64,000 nt of DNA from Mucor racemosus (Eukaryota; Mucoromycota; Mucoromycetes; Mucorales; Mucoraceae), in NCBI GenBank assembly GCA_027405735.1, contig JAPEHQ010000007.1:1203001-1267000 (forward strand), in the 5' to 3' direction. Within the stretch, counting starts at the first letter, position 1, and each line of letters begins with the position of its first letter. The notes under the pieces are model-generated. The model did not search any database. It was given only the letters and a program-made list of their open reading frames with translations, and had not been told where the DNA came from. The position numbers were made by a program, and so were the translations under genes. Below are positions 35,601 through 49,609 of this stretch, one piece after another.

Positions 35601-36917
35601 AAATTAGTGTTAAATTAGCCAGAAAACCAGCATACATGACCAAGACAACTAACGAAATTAACCAGTAAATGTCATCTTTATATATATAACCAAAGTTGTG
35701 GTGCAATGCGTTTTAGATCTATTTTCAAAAAAAATATTGGATTTTGTATCAGAAAAAATATCACATTTGTGTTGCTTTATTCGATGGTCAGCAGTAGATA
35801 ATAAAATAAATATATAGTAGACATTGTTATCTACATGATATAAAACTTACATATCAATTGACCATATACATTTTATGAAGGATTTTTCACTTTTCTTCAT
35901 ATTTTGACATGTTTTTTACACGGTCAATTTTATGAATTTTTACTCGATATTGAGCGAACAGTTTAATACATTTTTGTGTTATCATATGTTGCAAATTATT
36001 TGCAAATAATATACATATATTTTATATATGCATTTCTTTGTAAATTCTTATCAAACTATTACATTTTCAAGCCTTCAACTCGAGGATGTGGGTATAATAA
36101 TTGTGTCCAAAATATTAAAAATTCTAGTTTTCAGACGCAAAACAGACACTCCCATCATAAATAAAACGTTACTTCAGTCATATGTTATCACCATTACCTT
36201 GGTAAGGAGTCTTGTTTTCACAGCTGGAAAATTGAATTTTGTGAAAATGAGATTTTAGACGAGGTATGGTAGTAAGGCAAAATTTAAATCGAGTCGAAAT
36301 TATCATTAGAAAAAAATACAGAGATGCTTCAAAATGAATTATGAAAGGGTAGCATTCGTTTGGTATGTTTCTGAGATTCAGACATAGTCGCAAACTATCA
36401 ATATGAAGCATCAAAGATATTAATATTGGCTAATTTCGCTGAATCAGTGGATGATAATCATGTACTATGTCAGATTCATATGTATTTAGTGATTTGATTC
36501 TGTGTTTTTTTCGGCATTCTGCATTAGTTACAACTTGATATTCGATAATCTTTTGCCTTGAGCAGTTCTATTGGTCGTTTAGAAATGAAAATTCTGTCCC
36601 TATGAAAGTCAATAGCCTTTACTGAAAACACAACATCTCATATTGATATTGAGCTATATTTTAATATTTGACTAAGCTTTAGGTCTTATTCGAAAAGATG
36701 CTGGAAATAGTATTGTGTTCAATACATTTTTTGTATTTAGAATCATTAAAAGATGCATGACATTCTATTTTGATGCAGCTGGGGCCATGTCTCTTTCGTG
36801 ATCCGAATGGATATGGTGGCTTATTGTGATGCTTCTTTTTACTGATTCAATTTAGAATATTTTTTCCAGTTTTTTTTTTTTGTTAGTCCAAATCCTTCCT
36901 GTCAAAATTGAAACAAT

Positions 36918-38917
36918 ATGGCTCCAGCATCAAAGAGAAAGAGAGGGGGAAACTCCAATGTAAGTTTTTGAGAAAACCCACATTATAAAAAGGAAATATC
37001 CCCATTAACACTTAATTTAAACAGACTGAAAACTTTAAAGACGTTCGTCAAAAGATCAGAACACTTGAAGCAGGTTTAAGCGACAAATCCAATTTGAACA
37101 ATATTGTGGAAATTACCAAGTACACTAAAAGCAGCAATGCACAAATTGCTCATGCTGCAATTCACTCACTTAATCGTGTATATACTGCCTTGTTAATGGC
37201 TGGCGATTTAAAGAAATTAAAAAATGTTGATGAATCTTCTGCTAAAGCCAAGGTCAATGCTTGGCTTCGTGAACAATATGTCGATTTTTTGGCTCATGTT
37301 AGAGGTTTATTGTCCAGCGATGAACCTGGTCTTCAATTACCAGCTTTCACCATTTTGATGAACAATATCAAGTCTGAATCCGAGAATTTCATGAACACAA
37401 ATGGATCTTATCATTTTGCCAACAATGTTTATGGTCCCATTGTTAAAGAAATCATCTTTAATACCAATTTCAATGAACATTTGCGCAAGGAAGTTGTTGA
37501 TAAATACTTGAATGTGTATGATGATTTAAGACATTATTTCTTGAAGGATGCAGCGTAAGTATTAAATTAAAGAAAATAGAGGCATAGATTGACATTGCTT
37601 TTGTATAGTGAATTAATGGAACAAGCTTATGAAAAGAAGGAAGCTATCAAGAAACAAAAGAACAGCAAAAAGGCTAAATTATCCCAAGATGAGACAGAGG
37701 AAGGAGATAATCTTACATTAGTTGCAAACAACGTATTTGCCATTTTAGAAAGCATTCGTACCATGCCAACTGAATCATCCGAGATTGATGAATTCTGGAC
37801 TGTAAACCCCTCAATCTACGATGCCAAACCAACTAAATCGAAAAAGACGGATGATTTATTGGGTGATGAAGGATTATTATCGGATTCAGATATAGATGAT
37901 AACGAACAAGATCAAGCTGCTGAAAAAACCAAAACCAAAAAGAGAAAGCACCCTCTTCTCCAATTATCAGTTCATAAGCGTGGTTTTACTGATTGTTGGC
38001 TTAAATTGATGAAATTACCTTTGTCTGAAGAAATGTACAAGAAGATTTTATTGATTTTACACAAACGTATTTTGCCTCATTTGTCAGAACCTAAATTATT
38101 GATGGATTTCTTGACAGATTCTTATAACGTTGGTGGAGCTGTTAGTTTATTGGCTTTGAATGGTTTATTTACATTGATTACTGAACATAATTTGTAAGTT
38201 GTTCGTGATACAGATAAGAAAAAGAACATTTACTTACATTCTTTTTTGCTTTAGGGACTATCCTGATTTCTACACAAAGCTTTATTCCTTATTGGATAGA
38301 AATGTAATGCATGTTAAATACAGGTCTCGATTCTTTCGTCTTTTGGAACTTTTCTTGTCATCTGCGTATGTATATTAGCGAGTTTTGTTAATGTTGTTTC
38401 TCATACATTATTTATAGATATCTCCCTGCTGCTTTAATTGCTGCGTTCATTAAGCGTATGGCACGTTTGTCATTGACTGCACCACCTGCAGCAAGTGTCA
38501 TTATTATCCCATTCATCTATAACCTCTTGAAGCGTCATCCTACATGTATGTGCCTAATTCATAGTAATAAGGCTATTGACGATGCTACTGATCCCTTCAG
38601 TATGGATGCTTTAAATCCTTATGAATGTAAAGCTATCGAATCATCTCTTTGGGAAGTGCAAACCTTGAGTCAACATTATTATGCAAATGTATCTACTCTT
38701 GCTAAAATCTTTGGTGAGCAATTCTTGAAACCTAAATATAATCTTGAAGATTTCTTGGATCACACTTATGCAACTGTAAGTCCTTTTATGATGTGTATTA
38801 AATTCTTGGTTACTAATTTAAATGTAATAGTTCTTTAATACCGAAATTGACCGTAAGAGAAAGAAGGAACCAGCAATGGCAATCGACAAACCAGCAGCTT
38901 GTGTTTGGGAAATCTAG
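36918..38917 (+). CDS. NOC4: Nucleolar complex protein 4 (Noc4)
   Basis: Six exons (36918-36959, 37025-37554, 37609-38193, 38255-38365, 38418-38775, 38831-38917) give 570 aa, close to yeast Noc4 (552). Noc4 pairs with Nop14 in the nucleolus for 40S subunit assembly and export. The start MAPASKRKRGGNSN is basic, as expected for nucleolar targeting. The conserved C-terminal CBF/Mak21-type domain includes HKRGFTDCWLKLMKLPL, ARLSLTAPPAASVIIIPFIY, LLKRHPTCMCLIH, and ESSLWEVQTLSQHYY, followed by FGEQF and a short basic tail. An acidic, Lys-rich linker lies in the middle. AATAAAATT follows the stop near 38954. It converges with the gene at 39116-40291, 198 bp apart. Confidence 0.95.
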
Positions 38918-39115
38918 ACGTTTCCTTTGTATATTTGTAATACCTCATGTTCAATAAAATTTTAGAGTAGTTTATTCATTGTATGTGTATGTATGTATGT
39001 ATATTTGTATGTATAATGTATTTAGTATATGAGGATATGACCGTGCTAGGATTATTTTTATAATTGTAAACTATTTATAGCTGCAATTATTGTTCACTTT
39101 TGTATATACAAATTA

Positions 39116-40291
39116 TTATCCTGCAAACAGATAATCACGGATACTTCCCAACCTGCATTGTAATTCACTGTATCCATGTAAAAGTCGTCTCATATACGTC
39201 CGCTTGATTTCAAGCCATTTTCTTGATAGATACAAGCATATATTCCATAATCGCTGTAAAATAACACGACATCGTTTCCAATAATTTAAAATTTCTCCTC
39301 GTCTCATACAAGCTCGGGGCCATTCAATCCATATTGCTCTCATCTTTTTCGAAAGAACCTTGTATTCTGTCCGTCTAATGTTGATAGTATACTTATTGTC
39401 AGGGTGCAATGTATCATAATATAATCCCTTTTCCACATGAATAGATTCATTTAAAGCATGAAACGCGTTTTTCAGTTGTATATCAATACTTTTTTTAGTG
39501 TTATAAAGCCTTGTAATCAAGTAGATTTTGGTATAGTATAAGCTTTCATCTCTTTGAAAATCGAGAAATAGGTATATTTGATGAAATGGTGTCCTGTTTT
39601 CATACGGTACTTTTGAAGACAAACAATCATGAAACTGGAAATTCAAGTTTTGATAGTATTGTGTCCAATACAAGTCATCAGCATTTCTGTTCATCATTCG
39701 AAAATTATGTCCTAGAAATAAACTGGCTAACTTCTGGTCCATTTTATCTTGCTGATAATGATAAGGTTGCTGATTTTCAGGTAATCTTAATGGCGCATTC
39801 CATGCATTAACAAAATCTTCCCATTCTTCAGATTGTGATTTGATTTTTTTAACAAAATAATTAGATAACTTTGTCGAGTTATCTTGCCATTGTAATAAGA
39901 GTCGATCTGCTACTTTTCTTTCATAAGGCGATAATGTGGAAATGAGCTCGGTATATGTTTCATTTTGGGCAAATTCATTTTCTGGTGGTGATGGTAAGAC
40001 GGTTTGAATGTTTTTATTTGTGGCAAAGATGTAAAGAAAACGAATATTATCCATCAAAATGACTGCATTGTATTCCGCTTCTAGTTTTAAAAAGTGGTAG
40101 GTATAGTTGATGTGTACGAATGCTTTCTGGAAAACCTTTTTACACTTCCATTTCATTCTACGGGAAAATGAAAACGGGCTGATTTGCTTTTTCATTCTTG
40201 CTTGTTGAATAATTTTACTATGAAACCCCGAGAATTGTAACGAGAATAGTATTATCACACATAAAAGCAACACTATCTTCAAAGCTCTCAT
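39116..40291 (-). CDS. Unrecognised secretory-pathway protein, 391 aa
   Basis: A single exon, unlike its neighbours. The first residues (MRALKIVLLLCVIILFSLQF) form a signal peptide or a type II membrane anchor. The rest is hydrophilic and rich in Trp, Tyr, Arg and Lys, with several N-glycosylation sequons (NYT, NET, NST, NRT, NES), consistent with a luminal or secreted protein. A basic, aromatic C-terminal third (EWPRACMRRGEILNYWKRC) stands out. No catalytic motif or known domain is recognised. The start is the first ATG and is followed directly by the hydrophobic stretch. It is probably a lineage-specific fungal protein. Confidence 0.75.
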   Translation of the reverse strand: MRALKIVLLLCVIILFSLQFSGFHSKIIQQARMKKQISPFSFSRRMKWKCKKVFQKAFVHINYTYHFLKLEAEYNAVILMDNIRFLYIFATNKNIQTVLPSPPENEFAQNETYTELISTLSPYERKVADRLLLQWQDNSTKLSNYFVKKIKSQSEEWEDFVNAWNAPLRLPENQQPYHYQQDKMDQKLASLFLGHNFRMMNRNADDLYWTQYYQNLNFQFHDCLSSKVPYENRTPFHQIYLFLDFQRDESLYYTKIYLITRLYNTKKSIDIQLKNAFHALNESIHVEKGLYYDTLHPDNKYTINIRRTEYKVLSKKMRAIWIEWPRACMRRGEILNYWKRCRVILQRLWNICLYLSRKWLEIKRTYMRRLLHGYSELQCRLGSIRDYLFAG

Positions 40292-43200
40292 ATAATTTTT
40301 AAGTTAAAAGGGGAATAAACAAGGAAAAATTAATTAATTAGATAAATCGCTACTTTTTCATCATGCAAAATATTTGTTTTATGTGTCACCATTGACTTTG
40401 TTTCTCTCTCAAGGAGACTTTGACACAAAGAAAAACTTTTCAGAGCACTACATCAATGTTGAACACATTATAGCGTACTATCAATAAGCAAACAGTAAAA
40501 TTAAAAGACCCAATCACATTACCATTCCTTTGAGAAGCAACTACTTTACGCTTTCTTTTCCCTTCTCACTGTTTGTCGCATTTGTCTCCTTTATTCTTTA
40601 TTTCCAATCTTATAATGTCAAGAACTCCTGATTTCCCATCTAGACAAGCAGCAGATGTAGAAATATCTTCCTTAATCAATTTGGCTTCACCTTTCTTCCA
40701 GAAGGCTTGAGTTGTGAATGTGTATCAAAGTCTGTAACATTGTCCAGAGGATAGGCCTCTCCGTCGATCTCCATTTGCACAAGCCCGCTTCCATCCTCGT
40801 CCATAACATTTCCTCTTCCATCTTCATGGAAAATCTAAAAGGATATCACTAATACTTGAAGAATGCAAAAAGAAGGGATATTTTTTTTTTATTAAAGTGT
40901 GTATCTTTTACTACAAAAGTGTGCCATATTAAATCTGATGATTTATGTATGCTGCGTTAGTTCGATAGTTAAGCCTTAAGCCTAAGAAATGCAAAATAAT
41001 TTCGGAATATGCTTTGTTTCTTAAAATCTAGAAATTTTATTGGGAAGCTGTAGCCCTTGGTATCAGAAGTGTGCCATATTTGTGGACAACCTGAAATCCG
41101 GCTTTACCAAAAATATTTTGAATTTGTACTATAAATATAAAGTATTAAAATATCACTATATAAAGTAATCAAAATAACGTACACTTTATCAATATAACAT
41201 ATTAGCTTTTTCTATTAAAATTGGCTCATAACAATTCTTTAAAGATCCCAAAAATCAAACTGGGCGTAAAAAATATTCATTGCAATTTCCTAAATTCGCA
41301 TCCGATTTCCAAATCAAATTTGATCCAAAACTGCAGCTTCAATGATGCGTTGCTTATGCAGTGTAATAGATAGAACTAGTCCTATAATATATATAGACTG
41401 CAAGCATCCTAGTGTTATTTTAACAGCAGCTTTATATCAATTGCATACCTATAAGACGTACAATCCGATTTTGAAAATTGTTTTCTTGAAAATAACTTGA
41501 AATTTCGGATACATTCGAACGCTTTTAATTCACAATATTTGGTTTCTTGCATGTATATCTATATTCTTAACCTATGGAGCTAGAGGGTGAAATAAACTGA
41601 ATTGTGAAACTGTATAAGTTGGTTTACGGGACATAATGTAATCAGCGCGATACAAAAAACGAATTATTGGTATTCATCATTATAGTAAATTTCATGTGAG
41701 CAATATTACTGCTGCACCCTAGCTCACTCCTTTTTTTCAATTCATGCAATAAACACTTACAATAAATGATGAAGACTAAAGCAGGCTTTGTCATTGACAA
41801 ACTAAATTATCACGGATTTTGACCAAATTTATACAACGTCTCATGTACAGTAGTAAGATGTACCTGAAGGGGCCTTGTAACTAAACTAATACATATTGCA
41901 AAATAGGAATAAGGATTTTATCCTTAATTGATGAATTTTCTCTCTCCCTGCTGACAATCAATTGTACAATATGTAGAACGGCATGAATTATGTCCCTTTT
42001 TTTGCCGAGATATAGTGTGCAGGGGAAAAAGAGAGAGAGAGAGAGAGAGAAAAGAAAGAGAGGGAGAAATTTGCAGTACAAAACTGAGGGATTCCCTTTT
42101 TCCATGTAATTATTTACTTTAGGCTCATATCATACCTAAAAATTAAATCGAGAGGCTCGTACATATCGATCAAAAAAACTTTTTAAAATAAAGAAAGCAG
42201 GTTAATTGCATACAATAAAACGTGTTCTCGTGGCAATGTATAATACAATTGCGCAGAATTATTTCATCTATTTAGTGTAATGTTCATATGCATCTATGTC
42301 ATTTTGATGAATTTACACCAGGCATATCATAAAAAATTGGAAAATAATGTAAAAATACATGTTTTACTAAATGTAGAAAATAGATCCGTAAAAAAAAAAA
42401 AAAAAAAGAGTGATTGAAAGCCGGGAGAGCCGATTTTGTACTCGACAACATGTAATTTTAAGTGAATATCTTCATCATTGTTTAAATCGCTATATAGTTT
42501 GAATGACAGGATAAAGAAGAAGAAGAAAAAAAAAAGTATTAAACAATATTATATGTTTTAAACTCTACGATATTACTCCGGAATCATGCTCCTCCTCTCT
42601 TATTTCTCCCCCTCTCCTATACACATTATAAAGTCTGTGATTTTAATGATTGAGATCTGTGTTGAAATACTATGATATAGGAGACGAAGCAATTGATATG
42701 TTACCGAATACGAAAATCAATGACTAATCATTCTAGTAAAACAAGGTAGTACCCTCGGATCAAGCAAGTAGTTAAACCGTTAAAATTATATATTTTGTGT
42801 CTTTCTGTATATATGTAGTAGAATCATTTTACTAGGCATGGCGTGATAATTATACAGCAAACATTTATACACTGAAATATCAAGGAGATCCGATTATAGA
42901 TACCATACATTCCCAATTGTAGAAAGTGCGTTGGTAATACTTTTTTCTCGGGTATAACAGCGGCGGTTAATCAGTAATTGATCATTTATGCACCTTTCAA
43001 TTATTTTCTCATTTGTTCCCCCAGTTAGGTTTGAAAGGGTTTATTTTATTACTACTGAATGTCCCCGGTGCATTAACTCATGAATAAATTAGCATTATAA
43101 AATTAATGCAAAAATCATAGTAACCTGATCAATACTGACGCTTTCGTACATATTGATTACTGCAAGTTTCTTTTATAAAGAAATTACCATTTCAATTGCT

Positions 43201-43405
43201 TTTTTTTTTGGTTTTTTCTCTTTTTTTTTTTTTCTCTCTTCTTTTTATATATAAATCTTTACTCTAGCCGTTGATTATTCCGGGTTCTAATTCATACATA
43301 CGCTCCTTTTCTTGATCATCTTTCGTTAAATATTTCTCTTAAAAATATTATATTTTCTACTTTTTTCTTAACTCTATAATCTCCTTACAATAAAATCAAT
43401 CAAAA
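40292..43405. other. Intergenic, mostly unrecognised
   Basis: It contains a gene relic (40640-40850), a (GA)n tract near 42030-42060, an A run near 42391-42407 and T-rich sequence at 43200-43240 ahead of the velvet gene. I recognise nothing else. Confidence 0.6.
40640..40850 (-). pseudogene. Fragment of the HEDGRG family
   Basis: Minus strand reads IFHEDGRGNVMDEDGSGLVQ, then MEIDGEAYPLDNVTDFDTHS, and after a frame change KKGEAKLIKEDISTSAACLD. The FHEDGRG-x2-xDE core matches the plus-strand relic near 23300 (FFHEDGRGGIVDE). The frameshift and the lack of a start mark it as a broken copy. The family is not recognised; it may be a transposon-borne gene. Confidence 0.45.
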
Positions 43406-45301
43406 ATGTCCAGAGGAAGTGTTTCACATAGTTATGAATATATACCAAATTACTCTACCGCAATTCAACAAATCATTCCACAGTAATTAATATAAAGTTG
43501 TATATATATATATATATTCTAAAATTAACATATTAAATAGACGTTTCATACTTAAAATTCGTCAACAACCTGTTCAGACTCGCCTCAGTACAAACAATGA
43601 AAGAGGTATTTGATCTATACTGCTTGCAATTGACAAAATGACTGATAAATACCTTAGATCGTAGACCACTTGACCCTCCACCAATTGTACAAATTGAATT
43701 GGACAATTCAAATTCACAAGAAACACAGTAAGAAGTGATAATTCAGCATAAATTGCGTTATAAATAACCTTAAATTGTAGAGATTTCTTACAGAATCCAT
43801 ATCTTTTCATGTGTGTTTCTCTGGTAAATTCGGCAACACATGAAGATGTTGTTAACTCTACACAAAATACATTATCAGGACAAACATCATCGTCCATGTA
43901 CAAGTTGAAAGATATTAATAATCACGGTAAAAACTATATAACAAGTTTTTATGTTCGTTTTTATTAATTCCTTATATATAGATGGTGGTTTTTTTGTATT
44001 TGGAGATCTTTCTGTCAAATTAGAAGGTCAATTCAGATTGAAATTTTCCATGTTTGAAATATCAAATTACGGTGCAACTAATTTAAAATCGATTTATTCC
44101 AATGTATTCCAAGTATACCCTTCAAAAACTTTCCCTGGCATGTTAGAATCAACATTTCTTTCTCGTTCATTTTCTGACCAAGGTGTCAGAATTAGAATTC
44201 GAAAGGAACATCGTGTGCAAATGTAATATTGTCCCTCCCCTTCAATTTACCATCTCCTAGATAATTGACTAAAATTTTTATTATAGGACTGGATCTCGCA
44301 AAAGAAAGCTATCATCACAAGATGAAGCCCTTGATTTAGCTGATGAAAGAAGTAGCCATCCTTATAATCATCACAATCATCATCACCCTCATCGAAATCA
44401 TCAACCACACCAACCTTCCATGCTTTCACCATATAGTAATTCATCAAACACTATATATCCGCAACAAAATCGACCTCCTTGGCCAGCTTCTGTAGATTAT
44501 GAGCAACAACAATTACAACAGAGAAAAAGAAGTAGTATGAGTAGTTCTGTTACTTCTAATAATGATAGTCGTCGATCATCTTACCATCATCTTCAACATA
44601 TTGATCGTAGACCAAGTGTACCTTATTCACCCCCTCACCAATCGTATGATCATCATCGTCCTAATAATAACCATGGTGGTGAGCATGCTTATTATGATAA
44701 TCCACATTATCCTCATCCTCATCCTCATCCTTATCCTCATTCTCATCCTTATCCTCATCCTCATCCTCATCCTCATCATCCTCATCAACAAAATTATGCT
44801 TATAATAATAATAATAATACTTATTACCGTGATAGCATGATACCTTCTCCACCCCCTCAATCCTCCCTTTTCAAATCAGATAACAGTAGAAGATTAAGTT
44901 TAGATGATAATTTACCGTTGAGAAGACAATCTGCAGATCCACATTATGATTCTCCACATCAACAGCAACAACTAAATGGCCCAAGACGTTTATCATTACA
45001 ACAATATTATGCAAGAATGGCACACCAACCTCCTCCTCCTCCTCCACCTCAAACTCAACCACCAAATAATAGCTCACCATTGAATGAAGAAATTATACAT
45101 TTACCTCCTTTGCGTTCTATTGTTCCTAATAATGGTATATCACAACAGCATAAACAAGCACAACCACAACATCAAGAAGGTGCTGTTGAAGTTGATGCTG
45201 CCGTTGCAATGATGCAACTTGCTTCTAGACGCCAACAACAACAACAACAACAACAGCAACAACAACAACAACAACAGCAGCAGCAAGAATATTCTACATA
45301 A
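43406..45301 (+). CDS. Velvet-domain regulator, VosA type
   Basis: Six exons (43406-43482, 43541-43605, 43658-43727, 43781-43926, 43982-44222, 44287-45301) give 537 aa. The velvet domain occupies about residues 25-205: [66 protein letters not shown], and [27 protein letters not shown] is nearer VosA than VelB/VelC, which have TPPPC. Velvet proteins bind DNA as dimers and control development, spore maturation and secondary metabolism. After a basic SRKRK, a possible nuclear signal, the C-terminal 330 residues are low complexity: His/Pro repeats from a (CATCCT)n-like tract at 44703-44790, poly-Asn, poly-Pro and a 17-Gln run before the stop. It converges with the EngB-like gene (299 bp between stops). 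Confidence 0.93.
44703..44790 (+). repeat. CCTCAT hexanucleotide tract coding (Pro-His)n
   Basis: Near-perfect repeats of CATCCT with a few TAT and TCT variants inside the last velvet-gene exon, encoding alternating Pro-His with occasional Tyr or Ser. Confidence 0.9.
45232..45288 (+). repeat. CAA/CAG tract coding poly-Gln
   Basis: A nearly uninterrupted run of CAA with some CAG codons just before the velvet gene's stop. Mixed codons suggest it is less prone to slippage than a pure tract. Confidence 0.9.
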
Positions 45302-45600
45302 AGTTGATTCAAAGGTCTGGAACCATTCTCCTTCTTTTTATTATATTTACTTGATATTATATATTTTACTTGAGGCTGGATCATCTCATTTATATAATTC
45401 TTTCGTATGTTTCCTTTCTTAATTATATGTACAGTCTTCTTCTCTTCTTCTTCTTGTTCTTCACTTTTTTATCTATTTAAACTTTATATGGTTCTTCATT
45501 TAATAGTTGTCCGTTCTCTCTCCTAAAAAAACAACTAAATTATGCAAATTTCTCTTTATTTATTACATAAAATCACTTTAATACAAGTTTTGATTGTTCA

Positions 45601-46788
<1,188 letters not shown>

Positions 46789-46920
46789 TAGTGGAGAGTT
46801 TAAGGGAGAAGGAGAAGAGAAAAGTTTGCTAGAGCCGGGGTTTCGTTTCCGTTTTTACTGTGCTTTTCTCTCTCTCTCTTTTTTTCTGTTCCCTTTTTCT
46901 TTTGTTCCCTTTAAATCAAA
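46789..46920. promoter_or_regulatory. Divergent promoter of two organelle GTPases
   Basis: Only 132 bp separate the start codons of the EngB-like gene (-) and the MnmE-like gene (+). The middle has a GC-richer GCCGGGGTTTCGTTTCCG and a long CT-rich tract leading to the plus-strand ATG. No TATA box is seen. The arrangement suggests shared control. Confidence 0.6.
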
Positions 46921-48667
46921 ATGTTTCGAGCTGTCAAATCGTTTCCATGGCAACCAATTTCCCGACAAATTCGCTCCATAGCAACCAGACCCCAAACTAT
47001 TTATGCATTGTCATCATCACCCGGTAAAGCAGGTGTAGCTGTCATTCGTATATCTGGAAACAATGCTAAACAAGTATTATATTTATTACCTTTATCGTCT
47101 ACTCGCACAATTAAATAATCTTTATAGGCAATCACAAAAATGACATTGCCGCCAAATACCACATCATCCATTACAGATCCTCGAAAAGCTTATTTTAGAC
47201 GTATTAGGCATCCATTATCAGGACACGTCTTGGATAGAGGACTTGTATTATGGTTTCCTGGACCACACAGTTTTACGGGCGAAGATTCAGTCGAATTGCA
47301 GATTCATGGCGGTAATGCTGTCGTCAAAAGTGTATTGGATGCTTTGCATAATATCAAAGATTTTCGCATGGCAGAGCAAGGAGAGTTTTCACGAAGGTAA
47401 TACGATTATGGTCGTTGATAGAAGCAATGATAATTAATACACAATGCATTAGAGCATTTGATAATGATAAATTGGATCTCACCGAATTGGAAGGTTTGGC
47501 AGATTTATTAAATGCAGAAACTGAAATGCAACATCGACTCGCACTTCGCCAAGCGGAAGGAGGATTGCGAAAACCATATGAGCATTGGAGAGAGCAAATT
47601 ATTAAATGCATGGCTACCACAGAAGCAGTGATTGATTTTGGGGAGGATGAGAATATTGAAGAAGGTGTAATGGATCAAGTGATACAAGATGTTGAAAAAT
47701 TGTATACATCTATCAGTTCTCATTTAGATGATAGTCATGTTGGTGAAATTGTTAGAAACGGTATTCAAGTAGCCATTGTGGGCCCACCAAATGCAGGAAA
47801 GAGTACATTGTTAAATCGATTGGCTAAAAGAGAGGCAGCGATCGTTTCAAATATACCAGGTACCACAAGAGATGTAGTGGAAGTTAAATTAGATTTGGGT
47901 GGATATCCTGTAGTTGTTTGTGATACTGCTGGATTACGAGAATCTACTGATTTGGTAGAACTGGAAGGTATCAAGAGAGCTAAAGCAAGGTATGTTTAGG
48001 TTATGGTGAGTGTAAAAATATTACTGAACCAGTGAGTTCTGTAGAATTGAATCATCTGATATAAAGATTTGCTTGCTGTCACTAGAAGGTGATGGTGCAA
48101 ACACTGTTACTACATTAGATCCGCTTGTGCGTAGTGTCATTGATAAAGATACGTATCTAGTATTGAATAAGGACGACGTATACAACAAGGATGATCTTGC
48201 TCAATTAGTAACAAAGATACAAAGTGAAACAGGCGCTAAAAAGGTATGGACAATGAGTTGCTCGACTGGTCGAGGTGTGGATGTCTTTTTGAAGCAAATG
48301 ATAGACATTTTAAAGTCAAAGTGAGTAGTCAATCAGAATTTTTATATGCTTTTTTTGCTAATATAATTTAAAGATTCGATTCATCCATTGCCAATCCTAT
48401 TCTAATTACACAAGCTCGCCATAGAGAGCATTTAGAAGATTGCGTTTCGTATTTAGAGACATTTTTAAGTAAGTATATAGGAAACTTTGAGCGTTTAAAT
48501 ATAACTTTTCTAAATATACTATTACTATAGATATGCCAGATGAAGATATTGTATTGTCTGCAGAAGAATTAAGGCAAGCAGCAAACGCATTAGGTAGAAT
48601 TACTGGGCGAATTGATGTGGAAAATGTGTTGGATGTATTATTTGGTCAATTTTGTATTGGCAAATAG
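46921..48667 (+). CDS. MSS1: tRNA modification GTPase MnmE/TrmE, mitochondrial (Mss1)
   Basis: Six exons (46921-47073, 47128-47396, 47453-47989, 48045-48320, 48374-48468, 48531-48667) give 488 aa. With MTO1/GidA it modifies wobble uridine 34 of mitochondrial tRNAs, using a folate-derived methylene group. The basic N-terminus ([19 protein letters not shown]) is a likely presequence. The folate-binding TrmE N-domain follows: [20 protein letters not shown] and [17 protein letters not shown]. The G domain lies inside a helical domain: G1 [12 protein letters not shown] near residue 251, G2 region PGTTRD, G3 DTAGLRES, G4 NKDD. It ends with LFGQFCIGK, whose Cys in FC(I/V)GK is the family hallmark. 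Introns are 53-65 bp. Confidence 0.96.
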
Positions 48668-49609
48668 ATGAATCTATCACTCACCATGTACATATATATA
48701 TATCCCGAATTTTTATAAATATATACATTTTAACACTGTTCAATGGTGGCCAGTCTGTCAAAGACTATTTTGCAATGACAAAGAATCTTTTGATATCTTT
48801 TTTTTTTTTTTTTTTTTGATGAATTGGGTTGTCAATGTTTGCTGTCATGTTATACGCAAGTATTTTTTGCAACGCTTTGAATAAAGTAGTAAAATCAATT
48901 CGAAATGCAGCAATAAACTTTAACATCTAAACTAACGTACTGTATTTTTTGTTTGGAACAAAATAAAAATATACGCAAAATTGCATACCATCACAAATCG
49001 GTTTCTTTTCTGATTTGATTAGGCGCTTTTTCAAAATAGTAGAGATACAGTACCTGTTCATTTTTCATGTGCATAGGACAACTAATTCATGCAATAATTC
49101 TTTAAAATATTCAAAGCTACAGTATGTTAAAAGTATTTGGTCTATAGTTCGAGTAGTCTATGATTTAGGCAAATATATTATTTTCAAAGATAAATAAGCT
49201 TAAATGTTTCATTTTAAATCCTTTTAAATGAGAAGATATCCTAGATCTTTAAGTGCAGCGTTTCATCATCCACAATATAACTTTTATTAATCACATTCTG
49301 GTAAGTTTCAAACCACAAAATTATAACCAAAAATTGACTACTGTTTGAATGAAAATAAGTATATTATTGAAAAATGCCAGTAAATCCGTAGATGACTTTT
49401 TAAAGTTACGAAAGTGTTACATAAAAACTAAAATATAATTATTATTGAAGGTTAAATCTTCATGTTTTTCAATGTTTCATTACATATTAAAGTTTCAGAG
49501 GCGGTTTTTTTTTTGGATGATCTTTAGACCCCTAAATCTTGTAATCGTAAATCCTGTTTTGTTTTGTTTTTCTATTTTGTCGTTTTAACAACTTGGAGAA
49601 TTTTCACGT

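Larger units (their letters stand above)
27343..36917. other. Gene-poor region with nested transposable elements
   Basis: No intact gene in 9.6 kb. From 27.4 to 30.8 kb I see AT-rich sequence with homopolymer runs, a 9-bp tandem repeat and a possible reverse-transcriptase relic. From 30.8 to 35.6 kb elements are nested in one another and are listed separately. From 35.6 to 36.9 kb nothing is recognised. Confidence 0.7.

Noticed and set aside
42030..42060. GA-rich tract as a possible functional element
   Set aside because: Simple dinucleotide repeat with no associated gene start or repeat boundary.
44562..44860. Long Ile/Leu- or Met/Arg-rich frames opposite and beside the velvet exon
   Set aside because: They are by-products of the CATCCT repeat read in other frames.
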